DNA of 6,447 bases from Pseudonocardia sp. (GTDB lineage: Bacteria; Actinomycetota; Actinomycetes; Mycobacteriales; Pseudonocardiaceae): NCBI GenBank assembly GCA_030453005.1, contig JAKDLE010000175.1:1-6447 (forward strand), written 5' to 3'. A program made the translations under genes and the position numbers. The number at the start of each line of letters is the position of its first letter. Position 1 is the stretch's first letter. This document shows positions 1 through 6,447 of this stretch, piece after piece. The notes under the pieces were generated by a model. It did not search any database, was not told the DNA's origin, and worked only from the letters and a program-made list of their open reading frames with translations.

Positions 1-1
1 A

Positions 2-1141
2 GGAATCGCCGGGTTGACGGCCGCCGCCGCGTTGACCCGGGCCGGCTGGCAGGTCACCGTGCTGGAACGGGCGACGGGCTTCGGGGAGGTCGGGGCCGGG
101 CTGGCGATCACCCGGAACGGGATGGCTGCTCTGGGTGCCATCGACGCAGCCTCCGCGGTACGCGCCGTCGGCCGCCCCGCCTACGCCGGCGGCATCAGAG
201 ACCGCGCAGACCGCTGGCTGCTCCGCCTGCCCGAGCCCGCTGGCGACGACTCGATCAACCGGTTCTGGGGCGTCCACCGGCAGCGGCTGCACTCGGCGCT
301 CATGCAGAGCGCAGGCGACGCCGAGTTGATCAATGCGAGCCGGGTGGTGGCCGTGCAGCCCGGCGATCCGCTGGGCGAGCGGGCGACGGTCACCTGGCGC
401 GACTGCTCCGGCGGCACCCACCAACGAGAGTCCGACCTGCTGGTGGCGGCGGACGGTGCGCGCAGCACGGTCCGAGCACGACTGTTCCCCCACCGGTTGC
501 GCTACAGCGGTTGGAGCTGCTGGCGTGCCGTGACCTCGACGGGCGTCGACGACCGCGGATTCGTCCAGTTCTGGGGACCGCACGCGGAGTTCGGGATTCT
601 GCCGATCGGTGACGCCCAGCAGTACTGGTACGGCTACTTCCGGCACCCGGCGAAGTCGCCCTTCGACGACGAACTGGCCGCGGCCGCGGAACGTTTCGCC
701 TGCTGGGCTCCCGCGGTGCGTGCCGCCGTCGCGGCAACCGAGCGCCCCCACCTCATCCGCCACGACGTCCACCACCTACCAGGCGGGATTCCGACCTACG
801 TGATCGGCAGGACGGTCGTCATCGGAGACGCGGCGCACGCCATGCTGCCGACGATGGGGCAAGGAGCGAACACCTCCCTCGAAGACGGCGTCTGCGTAGG
901 ACGCATCATCGGCCGGCCCGTCGCCGACGGCGGCGACATCGCACAGGCACTGATCGACTACGACCGGGCGCGTAGGCCGCGATGCCGGTCGATCGCCCAC
1001 CAGTCGCTGCTCACCGCGCGTCTCGGCGCGCACCTTCCCGGTGGATGGCCCCAACACCTGCGCAACGCCGTCCTGAGAGCCACTCCGCCAGGGCTCGCCG
1101 CCACCGGCGCCCGGGCCTTGCGGTGGCGGCCGCCCGGCTGA
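2..1141 (+). CDS. FAD-dependent monooxygenase (class A flavoprotein hydroxylase), 5' partial
   Basis: Probable cytosolic flavoprotein that uses FAD, NAD(P)H and O2 to hydroxylate or epoxidise a small, often aromatic, substrate. The reading frame is open from base 2 and begins inside the FAD-binding Rossmann motif: the first visible residues are GIAGL, the end of the usual GxGxxG. The acidic residue that normally contacts the FAD ribose is E22, in VTVLERA. Further family marks follow: GEVGAGLAI near residue 28, the conserved arginine region WGVHRQRLH near 89-97, the DG motif AADGARSTVR (D151-G152), and the GD motif GDAAHAMLPTMGQGAN starting at 275. The 379 visible residues are close to the full family length, so only about ten residues should be missing; the TTG at 14 is internal. 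Substrate is unknown. Salicylate hydroxylase, 6-hydroxynicotinate monooxygenase and antibiotic-tailoring enzymes share this fold and cannot be told apart here. The gene converges on the - strand ATPase gene. Confidence 0.9.
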   Translation, partial: GIAGLTAAAALTRAGWQVTVLERATGFGEVGAGLAITRNGMAALGAIDAASAVRAVGRPAYAGGIRDRADRWLLRLPEPAGDDSINRFWGVHRQRLHSALMQSAGDAELINASRVVAVQPGDPLGERATVTWRDCSGGTHQRESDLLVAADGARSTVRARLFPHRLRYSGWSCWRAVTSTGVDDRGFVQFWGPHAEFGILPIGDAQQYWYGYFRHPAKSPFDDELAAAAERFACWAPAVRAAVAATERPHLIRHDVHHLPGGIPTYVIGRTVVIGDAAHAMLPTMGQGANTSLEDGVCVGRIIGRPVADGGDIAQALIDYDRARRPRCRSIAHQSLLTARLGAHLPGGWPQHLRNAVLRATPPGLAATGARALRWRPPG

Positions 1142-1329
1142 CGGAGACGATCCGATGCGGCGTCGCAGCCCACGTGGGGTTCGCAAGGTTTGGGAGCGCT
1201 GCCAGGGTGGTGGTGGGGCTGCGAAGTCGGGCCCGTACGCGCCGGGGACGCGGATGCTGTCCCGACCCGATCGCGCGTCCTGATGATCTGGGTGGGCAGT
1301 AAGGCGACCTGATCACCGGACTCCCTCGA

Positions 1330-1366
1330 CGAACGGCACTCCTCCCGCCGGCGGGAGTGCCGTTCG
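1330..1366. terminator. Long hairpin between convergent genes, likely bidirectional terminator
   Basis: Perfect 13-bp arms, CGAACGGCACTCC (1330-1342) and GGAGTGCCGTTCG (1354-1366), enclose 11 nt. The loop overlaps a second perfect 16-nt palindrome, CTCCCGCCGGCGGGAG (1342-1357). The RNA could therefore fold as one 13-bp stem, or as a 9-bp outer stem plus a GC-rich inner stem with a 3-nt bulge. It starts 4 nt after the stop codon of the - strand ATPase gene and lies about 190 nt past the stop of the + strand monooxygenase. No clear T-run follows on either strand, which is common for actinobacterial terminators. The terminator role is inferred from position and structure. Confidence 0.7.
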
Positions 1367-1370
1367 CTGT

Positions 1371-3149
1371 CTACAGTGACCCGGGGTGTGCCGGGCCTGC
1401 GGCTGTCCCGCCGACGTAGCGGTAGAAGAAGCCGGCCCCCCGACGGACCTCCCGGGACGGCTCCAACCGGCCCTCGGCCTCGAGCGCCCTGAGCACGGTG
1501 CCGACGTTCGTGGGGTGAGCGCCGACCAGGCTTCCGAGCTCGGTCGTACTGATCCGGCCGCGGATAGCGGCGTTGCTCAGAGCGATCGACCTCCGGTCCG
1601 GAGCAACGTGGCGCCAACCGGCCTCCGCGTCGAGTTCGCTCAGGCGTCGGGCGGCGCCATCGCTGAGCACCAGGGCTATCGTGCTGTCGGCGGGTGTGCC
1701 GTCGACGGCGCGGACGGCCGGCCCGCCCTCGAATCCGATACCGACGAAGCGGTTGAGCGAATCGTGTGCTTCGGCGGGGGAGACCTGGAGGCGACGTCCA
1801 GCGACGTCCCCATCGATCCAGCGGCGCGCCGCCAGCGTCTCGGCGATCATCAACAACCGGAGATCCTCGATGACGTCGTTGTCGTCGAAGAGCCGCAGCC
1901 AGCGCATCCAGGACTCGCGGATCGTCTGCCCGACAAGGCTCGTCACGACCTGTGGTCCGTCCTGCTCGTCGATGCTCGGCGCGGGCAGCCCGAGCCGGAG
2001 CATGTCGCCGACCATCCGGTCGACCCCGATGCCTTCCTGCTCCGCGACACGGATCGCGGCAAGCAGTCTGGTGAGTGCGGGGTTCCTGGACTTCGACGGG
2101 TGCGTGATGATGTTGCCCGGATTGACGCCCGGCGCGAAGCCGCCGGGGCTCGTGACCCGGAGCGTGGCCCCGATGTGCTCGACCACGGTGGGAGCGGGGC
2201 TGTGCCAGTCGCGGTGCGCGAGTCCGTTCACAATCGCCTCTCGGACCGCACGCTCCGGGAGCTGTCGGACCTGCCCGATCACGAGGCCGGACGGGACGTG
2301 TCGAACGGGGTTGTTGGCCTGCGCCGCGCCGAAGACCTCGGTGAGCTGCTCGACAAGGGAGCGCGACTCGCGGCGCACCCGCTGGTCGGAGTCTCCCCCG
2401 GCCGTTCTGCGATGGATGTAGTCGATGGCCGGCTCCGGTCGCCAGCTGGTCAGCAGGAGCGCCGCTGCGTTGGTCAGCATCCCGTCGCCGGTCACGGCGT
2501 TGAGTCGCCGCAACAGCTCACCGGTAGGGACTCGGGAGAGCTCGGCAGCCGTACGTTCCGCGGAGTCGGACAGTAGTTCCCGGACCAGCGCGACCGCGAC
2601 CTCCCGCGCCTCGGACTCCGGTAGGTTGCTCGGCTGCGCGGACCAGTCGTAATGCTGTCGCATCCGACGGCTGTGCCACGTGGTGGCGTCGACCTCGACG
2701 TAGTGGTCGTCGACGCGCCACGCGATCCTGTTGTTCCAGCGAACGGGCTCGATGGCCGACGGGGAGAGGACCACCAGCAGCCGGGTGCTCAAGACGACCG
2801 TCGCTCGCACATCCACGGTCAGACGGCGCTCGGTCAGCTGGTAGATCCGATGGCGCAGCCACTCGGTGTCGAGATCGGTACCGAGCAGCGTCCCGTCGTC
2901 GGTCACACCGACGATGAGCGCGCCGCCGCCCGGCGTGTTGGCCATGCAGGCAGCCTCGCCCGCCAGTGCCTTCGCCGCCACCTCGTTCTCGGCCTGCCCG
3001 GGGAGCAGCGCGCCCGCGCGGTCGCGCCGGCCGGCCTCCTCCTTGAGATCGATGTGGAGACGTTCCCGGACGGAACGTCCTTCGGCCAGTGCCGTCAGCG
3101 TGTCCTCGACGATCTGCTGGACGGGGTCCGGTCCGAAAATTGTGGTCAC
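1371..3149 (-). CDS. AlbA_2 (Schlafen-type) / HATPase_c_4 domain protein, putative DNA-binding ATPase or regulator
   Basis: Predicted 592-residue soluble protein of unknown role. The N-terminal part, about residues 28-165, looks like an AlbA_2 domain (older name AAA_4, related to Schlafen): LHIDLKEE at 31-38, then CMANTPGGGALIVGVTDDG at 68-86. The central part, about 295-400, matches the RecG-like HATPase_c_4 domain: REAIVNGLAHRDW at 303-315 carries the E/N/H pattern of a GHKL N-box, followed by VTSPGGFAPGVNPGNI at 332-347 and GIGVDRM at 373-379. Residues about 526-566 read as a winged-helix-like DNA-binding unit (ISTTELGSLVGAHPTNVGTVLRALEAEGRL). Members of this architecture are usually annotated as ATP-binding proteins or transcriptional regulators. 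I chose the GTG at 3149 because GGAGG lies 6 nt upstream. The in-frame ATG at 3173 has no such site and sits inside the palindrome. No partner gene is visible. Its promoter carries an inverted repeat, consistent with autoregulation. Domain calls are fairly sure; function is open. Confidence 0.85.
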   Translation of the reverse strand: MTTIFGPDPVQQIVEDTLTALAEGRSVRERLHIDLKEEAGRRDRAGALLPGQAENEVAAKALAGEAACMANTPGGGALIVGVTDDGTLLGTDLDTEWLRHRIYQLTERRLTVDVRATVVLSTRLLVVLSPSAIEPVRWNNRIAWRVDDHYVEVDATTWHSRRMRQHYDWSAQPSNLPESEAREVAVALVRELLSDSAERTAAELSRVPTGELLRRLNAVTGDGMLTNAAALLLTSWRPEPAIDYIHRRTAGGDSDQRVRRESRSLVEQLTEVFGAAQANNPVRHVPSGLVIGQVRQLPERAVREAIVNGLAHRDWHSPAPTVVEHIGATLRVTSPGGFAPGVNPGNIITHPSKSRNPALTRLLAAIRVAEQEGIGVDRMVGDMLRLGLPAPSIDEQDGPQVVTSLVGQTIRESWMRWLRLFDDNDVIEDLRLLMIAETLAARRWIDGDVAGRRLQVSPAEAHDSLNRFVGIGFEGGPAVRAVDGTPADSTIALVLSDGAARRLSELDAEAGWRHVAPDRRSIALSNAAIRGRISTTELGSLVGAHPTNVGTVLRALEAEGRLEPSREVRRGAGFFYRYVGGTAAGPAHPGSL

Positions 3150-3155
3150 AGGCAA

Positions 3156-3160
3156 CCTCC
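3156..3160 (-). promoter_or_regulatory. Ribosome binding site deciding the GTG start of the AlbA_2/HATPase gene
   Basis: On the - strand, GGAGG is followed by the 6-nt spacer TTGCCT and then GTG (3149). This is a near-ideal Shine-Dalgarno arrangement. The upstream ATG at 3173 would place this site inside the coding region and has no purine-rich sequence at a proper distance, so the shorter protein is preferred. Confidence 0.7.
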
Positions 3161-3170
3161 GCCGGTAGAT

Positions 3171-3196
3171 CATAATTTCTCGCGAGCGAAATTATG
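3171..3196. repeat. AT-rich inverted repeat, candidate operator
   Basis: Two perfect 9-bp arms, CATAATTTC (3171-3179) and GAAATTATG (3188-3196), flank the 8-nt centre TCGCGAGC. Sixteen of the 26 bases are A or T, in an otherwise very GC-rich window, so chance is an unlikely explanation. It lies 22-47 nt upstream of the GTG start of the - strand gene, and one arm contains that gene's best -10 element. A dimeric regulator bound here would cover the -10 and the start of transcription. The natural candidate is the adjacent winged-helix protein itself (inference). A transcript hairpin is possible but less likely, because the repeat spans the predicted start site. Confidence 0.7.
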
Positions 3197-3219
3197 GTTC
3201 GCCGACAGGGCGTGGTCCA
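3191..3219 (-). promoter_or_regulatory. Predicted sigma70-type promoter of the AlbA_2/HATPase gene
   Basis: On the - strand, TGGACC (3219-3214, four of six matches to TTGACA) is followed by a 17-nt spacer and CATAAT (3196-3191, five of six matches to TATAAT). Transcription would start near 3184 and give a leader of about 35 nt before the GTG start, which includes the ribosome binding site. The -10 coincides with one arm of the inverted repeat at 3171-3196. Confidence 0.5.
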
Positions 3220-3318
3220 GACACACATTGCGTCGTCGGCGCTGGTGGGCACCGGATCAGAGCGGCGCGGCCTCGTCGGGACGGGAGCGACCGCGCCGAA
3301 CACCGCGCACAGCCCGGT

Positions 3319-3456
3319 TCAGCCAGCCACCACCGGGGCGAACGCCGTCCCGGCCACTGCTCCGGCCACGACGCCCGCGAGCAGCCCCGCCGCGCGCCGG
3401 GCCGGGCGGGCGAACCAGTGCGGCGCCAGCAGGAACCCGGGCAGGACCCAGGCGGT
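3319..3456 (-). pseudogene. Possible C-terminal remnant of a small membrane protein
   Basis: One - strand frame gives 45 residues ending in TGA: TAWVLPGFLLAPHWF, then an arginine-rich linker, then AAGLLAGVVAGAVAGTAF and PVVAG. This looks like two hydrophobic, membrane-type segments joined by a positive loop, and nearly every codon ends in G or C as in real genes here. However, no ATG, GTG or TTG start lies in frame before the upstream TGA near 3509. A GTG at 3479 (reading HPDTRPR after the start) is in another frame and would need a frameshift between about 3456 and 3465. So this may be a decayed gene, a frameshifted small gene, or a chance effect of high GC. The rest of the gap between the ATPase gene and serA (3197-3533) shows nothing gene-like. 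Confidence 0.3.
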
Positions 3457-3482
3457 CGCGGCCGGGTGTCGGGGTGCACGTC

Positions 3483-3488
3483 TACGAT
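3483..3488 (+). promoter_or_regulatory. Weak candidate -10 element for serA
   Basis: TACGAT has the TAnnnT form common in actinobacterial -10 elements and lies 45 nt before the serA GTG, giving a leader of about 40 nt. No recognisable -35 lies 16-18 nt upstream, so the call rests on one hexamer and its position. Confidence 0.25.
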
Positions 3489-3533
3489 CGACGGAACACG
3501 CCTGTCACCTGACCCAGGAGCACTGCAACCGCC

Positions 3534-5156
3534 GTGAGCACCGACCGCAACTCAGCGCAGGCGTCCACCCGTCCTGTCGTCCTGCTCGCCGAGAAGCTCG
3601 CCCCGTCCGCGGTCGCGATGCTCGGCGACGACGTCGAGATCCGCCATGTGGACGGCACGGACCGCCCCGCGCTCCTGGCCGCCATCGCCGACGCCGACGC
3701 GCTGCTCGTGCGCTCGGCCACCAGGGTCGACGCCGAGGCGATCGCCGCGTCCACGCGGCTGAAGGTCGTCGCCCGCGCGGGCGTGGGTCTGGACAACGTC
3801 GACGTCCCCGCCGCCACCGCTCGCGGCGTCATGGTCGTGAACGCGCCGACGTCCAACATCGTCTCCGCCGCCGAGCACGCCGTCGCGCTGCTGCTCGCCG
3901 CGGCGCGCCACATCCCGGCTGCCGACGCCAGCCTGCGCGCCGGGAAGTGGGCCCGCAGCTCGCTGACCGGTGTGGAGATCAACGGCAAGGTCGCGGGCAT
4001 CGTCGGTCTCGGCAAGATCGGGCAGCTGGTCGCGCAGCGGCTCGCCGCGTTCGGCGTGGAGCTGATCGCCTACGACCCCTACGTCGCGCCTGCCCGGGCC
4101 GCGCAGCTCGGCATCGAGCTCGTGGGCCTCGACGAGCTGCTCCGCCGCGCTGAGCTGATCTCCATCCACCTGCCCAAGACCCCGGAGACCCTCGGTCTCA
4201 TCGGCAAGGACCAGCTCGCGGTCACCCGGCCCGGCGTCATCATCGTCAACGCCGCCCGCGGCGGCCTGATCGACGAGGACGCACTGGCCGAGGCCGTGCG
4301 CAGCGGGCACGTCGGCGGTGCAGGCATCGACGTCTACGTCACCGAGCCCACCACGTCGAGCCCCCTGTTCGAGATCCCGCAGATCGTGGTCACCCCGCAC
4401 CTGGGGGCGTCCACCGACGAGGCGCAGGACCGGGCGGGCACCGACGTCGCCCGCTCCGTGCTGCTCGCGCTGGCCGGTGAGTTCGTGCCGGACGCGGTCA
4501 ACGTCCAGGTCGGCGGCGCGGTCGGCGACGAGGTGCGGCCGTGGCTGCCGCTGGCGCAGAAGCTGGGCACCATGCTCTACGCGGTGGCCGGGCGGGTGCC
4601 GAGCACCATCACGGTCGACGTCTCCGGTGAGCTGGCGTCCGAGGACGTCTCGGTGCTGCAGCTCGCGGCGCTGCGCGGGGTGTTCACCCACGTCGTCGAG
4701 GACCAGGTCACCTTCGTCAACACCCCGGCACTGGCCGCCGAGCGTGGCGTCGACGTCGAGCTGACCACGGCGCCGGAGAGCGAGAACTTCCGCAGCGTGC
4801 TGCAGCTGCGGGCCGCGATGCCCGACGGTGAGTCGATCACCGTCTCCGGCACGCTGACGGGTCGCGCGCAGGTGGAGAAGCTCGTCGAGGTCAACGGTCG
4901 CCACTTCGACCTGCGCGCCGAGGGCGAGGTGCTGCTCCTGGAGTACGCCGACCGCCCCGGCGTGATGGGCCGCGTCGGCTCGCTGCTCGGCGAGGCGGCG
5001 GTCAACATCGAGGCCGCCCAGATCAGCCAGACCACCGACGGCACCGACGCGGTCATGCTGCTGCGCGTGGACCGCCCGGTCGACCCGGCGGTGCTGGAGC
5101 CCATCGGTGCCTCGGTGGGCGCGAGCACCATCCGGCTCATCTCCTTCGACGGCTGA
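3534..5156 (+). CDS. serA: D-3-phosphoglycerate dehydrogenase (SerA), ACT-domain type
   Basis: Cytosolic enzyme that oxidises 3-phosphoglycerate to 3-phosphohydroxypyruvate with NAD+, the first step of the phosphorylated serine pathway. The 540-residue product is close to the M. tuberculosis enzyme in length and layout. The split substrate domain covers about 15-112 and 293-320. The Rossmann domain lies between, with VGLGKIG at 157-163 and the ribose-binding acid D181 in AYDPY. The catalytic triad is complete: R242 in NAARGG, E271 in [10 protein letters not shown]289 in VTPHLGAST. An ASB regulatory domain (about 320-463) and a C-terminal ACT domain (about 467-540, [22 protein letters not shown]) follow; in this enzyme type the ACT domain mediates feedback inhibition by serine. 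The GTG start at 3534 has AGGAG at 3516-3520, 13 nt upstream, which is rather far, but no closer site exists. It is followed by leuB on the same strand, as in many actinobacteria. Confidence 0.97.
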   Translation: MSTDRNSAQASTRPVVLLAEKLAPSAVAMLGDDVEIRHVDGTDRPALLAAIADADALLVRSATRVDAEAIAASTRLKVVARAGVGLDNVDVPAATARGVMVVNAPTSNIVSAAEHAVALLLAAARHIPAADASLRAGKWARSSLTGVEINGKVAGIVGLGKIGQLVAQRLAAFGVELIAYDPYVAPARAAQLGIELVGLDELLRRAELISIHLPKTPETLGLIGKDQLAVTRPGVIIVNAARGGLIDEDALAEAVRSGHVGGAGIDVYVTEPTTSSPLFEIPQIVVTPHLGASTDEAQDRAGTDVARSVLLALAGEFVPDAVNVQVGGAVGDEVRPWLPLAQKLGTMLYAVAGRVPSTITVDVSGELASEDVSVLQLAALRGVFTHVVEDQVTFVNTPALAAERGVDVELTTAPESENFRSVLQLRAAMPDGESITVSGTLTGRAQVEKLVEVNGRHFDLRAEGEVLLLEYADRPGVMGRVGSLLGEAAVNIEAAQISQTTDGTDAVMLLRVDRPVDPAVLEPIGASVGASTIRLISFDG

Positions 5157-5171
5157 CCGGGTCACCGGGCG

Positions 5172-5199
5172 GCCGCCGGGCCCGTCCCGCCCCGGCGGC
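5172..5199 (+). terminator. GC-rich hairpin after serA, candidate terminator
   Basis: GCCGCCGGG (5172-5180) and CCCGGCGGC (5191-5199) form a perfect 9-bp stem with a 10-nt loop, beginning 15 nt after the serA stop. No T-run follows. Position and stability suggest termination or 3'-end protection of the serA transcript. GC-rich stems also arise by chance in such DNA, so the call is moderate. Confidence 0.45.
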
Positions 5200-5370
5200 G
5201 ATCCCGCGTGTCGACGGCCCGGCGGGGGCGAGCACAATGGCCCGCTCGGGGGCGTGTCGGCCGTCCTCCGCGTCTCGGGCCACGGTTCCGCGGCGCGGTT
5301 CCACCCTTCGGGGTGACCACCAAGGAGTGGCCGGCGTCCGGTCGGCGCCGTCGCAGCCGGTAACGTTCCG

Positions 5371-5420
5371 GTGCCTGCCGGCACTGGAGGCTGGTTCCCG
5401 TGCCCGCCGGCACCAGAGGC
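5371..5420. repeat. Two near-identical 21-nt units with inner inverted repeats in the leuB leader
   Basis: Unit 1 (5371-5391) and unit 2 (5400-5420) agree at 18 of 21 positions, and all three differences are transitions. Each unit holds an inverted repeat with arms GTGCC and GGCAC around 4 nt (5371-5384 and 5400-5413). The units repeat at a 29-bp step and end 35 nt before the leuB start. They could be paired operator sites for a dimeric regulator, tandem small hairpins in the leuB leader RNA, or a local duplication with no function. The remainder of the 299-bp serA-leuB gap shows no gene and no convincing promoter; a weak pair TCGACG/CACAAT (5211-5216, 5233-5238) is the best candidate I saw. 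Confidence 0.5.
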
Positions 5421-5455
5421 GTCGGCACGTCATGTCACGAAAGGAAAACCTGATC

Positions 5456-6447
5456 ATGCGCCTTGCGGTCATTCCCGGCGACGGCATCGGGCCGGAGGTC
5501 ATCGAGGAGGCGCTGAAGGTGCTGGAGGAGGTCTCGCCGGGCGCGGAGACCACCACCTACGACCTCGGCGCCGCTCGCTGGCACTCCACCGGTGAGCTGC
5601 TGCCCGAGTCGGTGCTCACCGAGCTCCAGCAGCACGACGCCATCCTGCTCGGCGCCGTCGGTGACCCGTCGGTGCCCAGCGGCATCCTGGAGCGCGGCCT
5701 GCTGCTGCGTCTGCGCTTCGAGCTCGACCACCACGTCAACCTGCGCCCGGCCCGGCTCTACCCCGGCGTCCGCGGTCCGCTTTCGGGCAACGCCGAGATC
5801 GACATGGTGGTGGTCCGCGAGGGCACCGAGGGGCCCTACGTCGGCACGGGCGGCCTGCTGCGCAAGGACACCCCGCACGAGATCGCCACCGAGGTCAGCG
5901 TCAACACCGCGTTCGGCGTCGAGCGGGTGGTCCGCGACGCGTTCGGGCGCGCCTCCCGCCGCCCGCGCCGCCACCTCACGCTCGTGCACAAGACCAACGT
6001 GCTGACCTACTCCGGGCGTCTGTGGTCGCGGCTGGTGGAGGAGGTGTCACTGGAGCACCCCGAGGTGTCGGTCGCCTACCAGCACATCGACGCCACCACG
6101 ATTCACATGGTCACCGACCCGTCGCGGTTCGACGTCATCGTCACCGACAACCTGTTCGGCGACATCCTCACCGACCTCGCTGCCGCCGTCACCGGGGGGA
6201 TCGGGCTCGCCGCCAGCGGCAACCTCGACGTCAGCCGCCGCAACCCCAGCATGTTCGAGCCGGTGCACGGCAGCGCCCCGGACATCGCCGGGCAGGGCGT
6301 CGCCGACCCCACCGCCGCGGTCCTCTCGGTGGCGCTGCTGCTCGACCATCTCGGCAACACCGAGGAGTCCCGCCGCATCGAGGCCGCGGTGGCGTTCGAC
6401 CTCGCCACCCGCGACCACAGCGCCACGAGCCACACCCGCAGCGTCGG
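5456..6447 (+). CDS. leuB: 3-isopropylmalate dehydrogenase (LeuB), 3' partial
   Basis: Cytosolic enzyme of leucine synthesis. It oxidises (2R,3S)-3-isopropylmalate with NAD+ and decarboxylates it to 4-methyl-2-oxopentanoate, using Mg2+ or Mn2+. The product opens with the family signature [15 protein letters not shown]. Aligned to the Thermus enzyme by spacing, the substrate arginines are R87, R97 and R121, the catalytic pair is Y128 (EGTEGPYVG) and K179 (VHKTNVL), and the metal-binding aspartates are D212, D236 and D240 ([10 protein letters not shown]). The NAD site is [16 protein letters not shown] at 266-281. The 330 complete codons compare with about 336 residues in M. tuberculosis LeuB, so only a few C-terminal residues lie beyond the window. 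The ATG at 5456 is chosen because AAAGGA (5440-5445) lies 10 nt upstream and the protein then starts exactly at the family start. An ATG at 5432 would add eight residues. The frame stays open further upstream, but that part does not look coding. Confidence 0.97.
   Translation, partial: MRLAVIPGDGIGPEVIEEALKVLEEVSPGAETTTYDLGAARWHSTGELLPESVLTELQQHDAILLGAVGDPSVPSGILERGLLLRLRFELDHHVNLRPARLYPGVRGPLSGNAEIDMVVVREGTEGPYVGTGGLLRKDTPHEIATEVSVNTAFGVERVVRDAFGRASRRPRRHLTLVHKTNVLTYSGRLWSRLVEEVSLEHPEVSVAYQHIDATTIHMVTDPSRFDVIVTDNLFGDILTDLAAAVTGGIGLAASGNLDVSRRNPSMFEPVHGSAPDIAGQGVADPTAAVLSVALLLDHLGNTEESRRIEAAVAFDLATRDHSATSHTRSV

Noticed and set aside
1169..1178. Perfect 10-bp palindrome CCCACGTGGG after the monooxygenase gene
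   Set aside because: It is short, GC-rich and placed where no promoter is expected; a similar CACGTG core also occurs inside the ATPase gene, so chance is adequate.
1142..1329. Gap between the convergent genes, checked for a small gene or RNA (for example a 41-codon frame from ATG 1155)
   Set aside because: The frame lacks a ribosome binding site and any coding-like pattern, and no tRNA-like fold was seen.
1386..2576. A 396-codon open frame on the + strand, opposite the ATPase gene
   Set aside because: A shadow of the - strand gene. It has no recognisable domain and starts and ends at no meaningful signal.
3194..4153. A 319-codon + strand frame crossing from the intergenic gap into serA
   Set aside because: The serA part is a frameshifted Arg-rich shadow and the first part shows no domain or ribosome binding site.
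3552..5384. A 610-codon open frame on the - strand, opposite serA
   Set aside because: It mirrors serA codon structure, as expected for GC-rich genes; the protein is a low-complexity Arg/Gly/Asp-rich string with no motif, while serA has every catalytic residue.
5237..5455. An in-frame upstream extension of leuB from ATG 5237
   Set aside because: The frame is open for 73 codons, but the residues are Arg/Ser/Pro-rich without family similarity, and the canonical LeuB N-terminus with its ribosome binding site is at 5456.

Overview
The window looks like chromosomal DNA of a high-GC actinobacterium. G or C dominates third codon positions, GTG starts occur, and the SerA and LeuB proteins resemble the mycobacterial/Pseudonocardiaceae versions. 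A member of the Pseudonocardiaceae (Pseudonocardia, Saccharopolyspora and relatives) is my best guess, by inference only. No tRNA, rRNA, CRISPR array or complete mobile element was seen.

Left part (1-1141): the + strand carries a class A FAD-dependent monooxygenase. Only about the first ten residues are cut off by the window edge. It faces a - strand gene (1371-3149), and the 229-bp gap between the two 3' ends holds a long hairpin (1330-1366), probably a terminator shared by both.

Middle (1371-3533): the - strand gene encodes a 592-residue protein. It has an N-terminal AlbA_2 (Schlafen-type) domain, a RecG-like HATPase_c_4 domain and a C-terminal winged-helix-like segment, so it looks like a DNA-binding or regulatory ATPase of unknown role. 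Its start is best placed at a GTG preceded by a good ribosome binding site. An AT-rich inverted repeat (3171-3196) lies over its predicted -10 element and transcription start, which suggests an operator and possible autoregulation. The rest of the gap before serA holds a short - strand stretch (3319-3456) that reads as the C-terminus of a membrane protein without a start codon, possibly a gene remnant.

Right part (3534-6447): two amino-acid biosynthesis genes lie on the + strand. serA encodes a full-length D-3-phosphoglycerate dehydrogenase with catalytic, ASB and ACT domains. leuB encodes 3-isopropylmalate dehydrogenase and is cut by the window edge a few codons before its end. They are 299 bp apart. 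That gap holds a GC-rich hairpin just after serA and two near-identical 21-nt units containing inverted repeats just before leuB, so leuB may have its own promoter or leader control.

In many actinobacteria serA and leuB lie downstream of ilvB-ilvN-ilvC. Here the genes immediately upstream of serA are an unrelated oxygenase and an orphan regulatory ATPase, which suggests accessory DNA next to a conserved biosynthetic locus. I found no convincing complete new multigene system. The best leads are the AlbA_2/HATPase gene with its operator and the repeat-bearing leuB leader.
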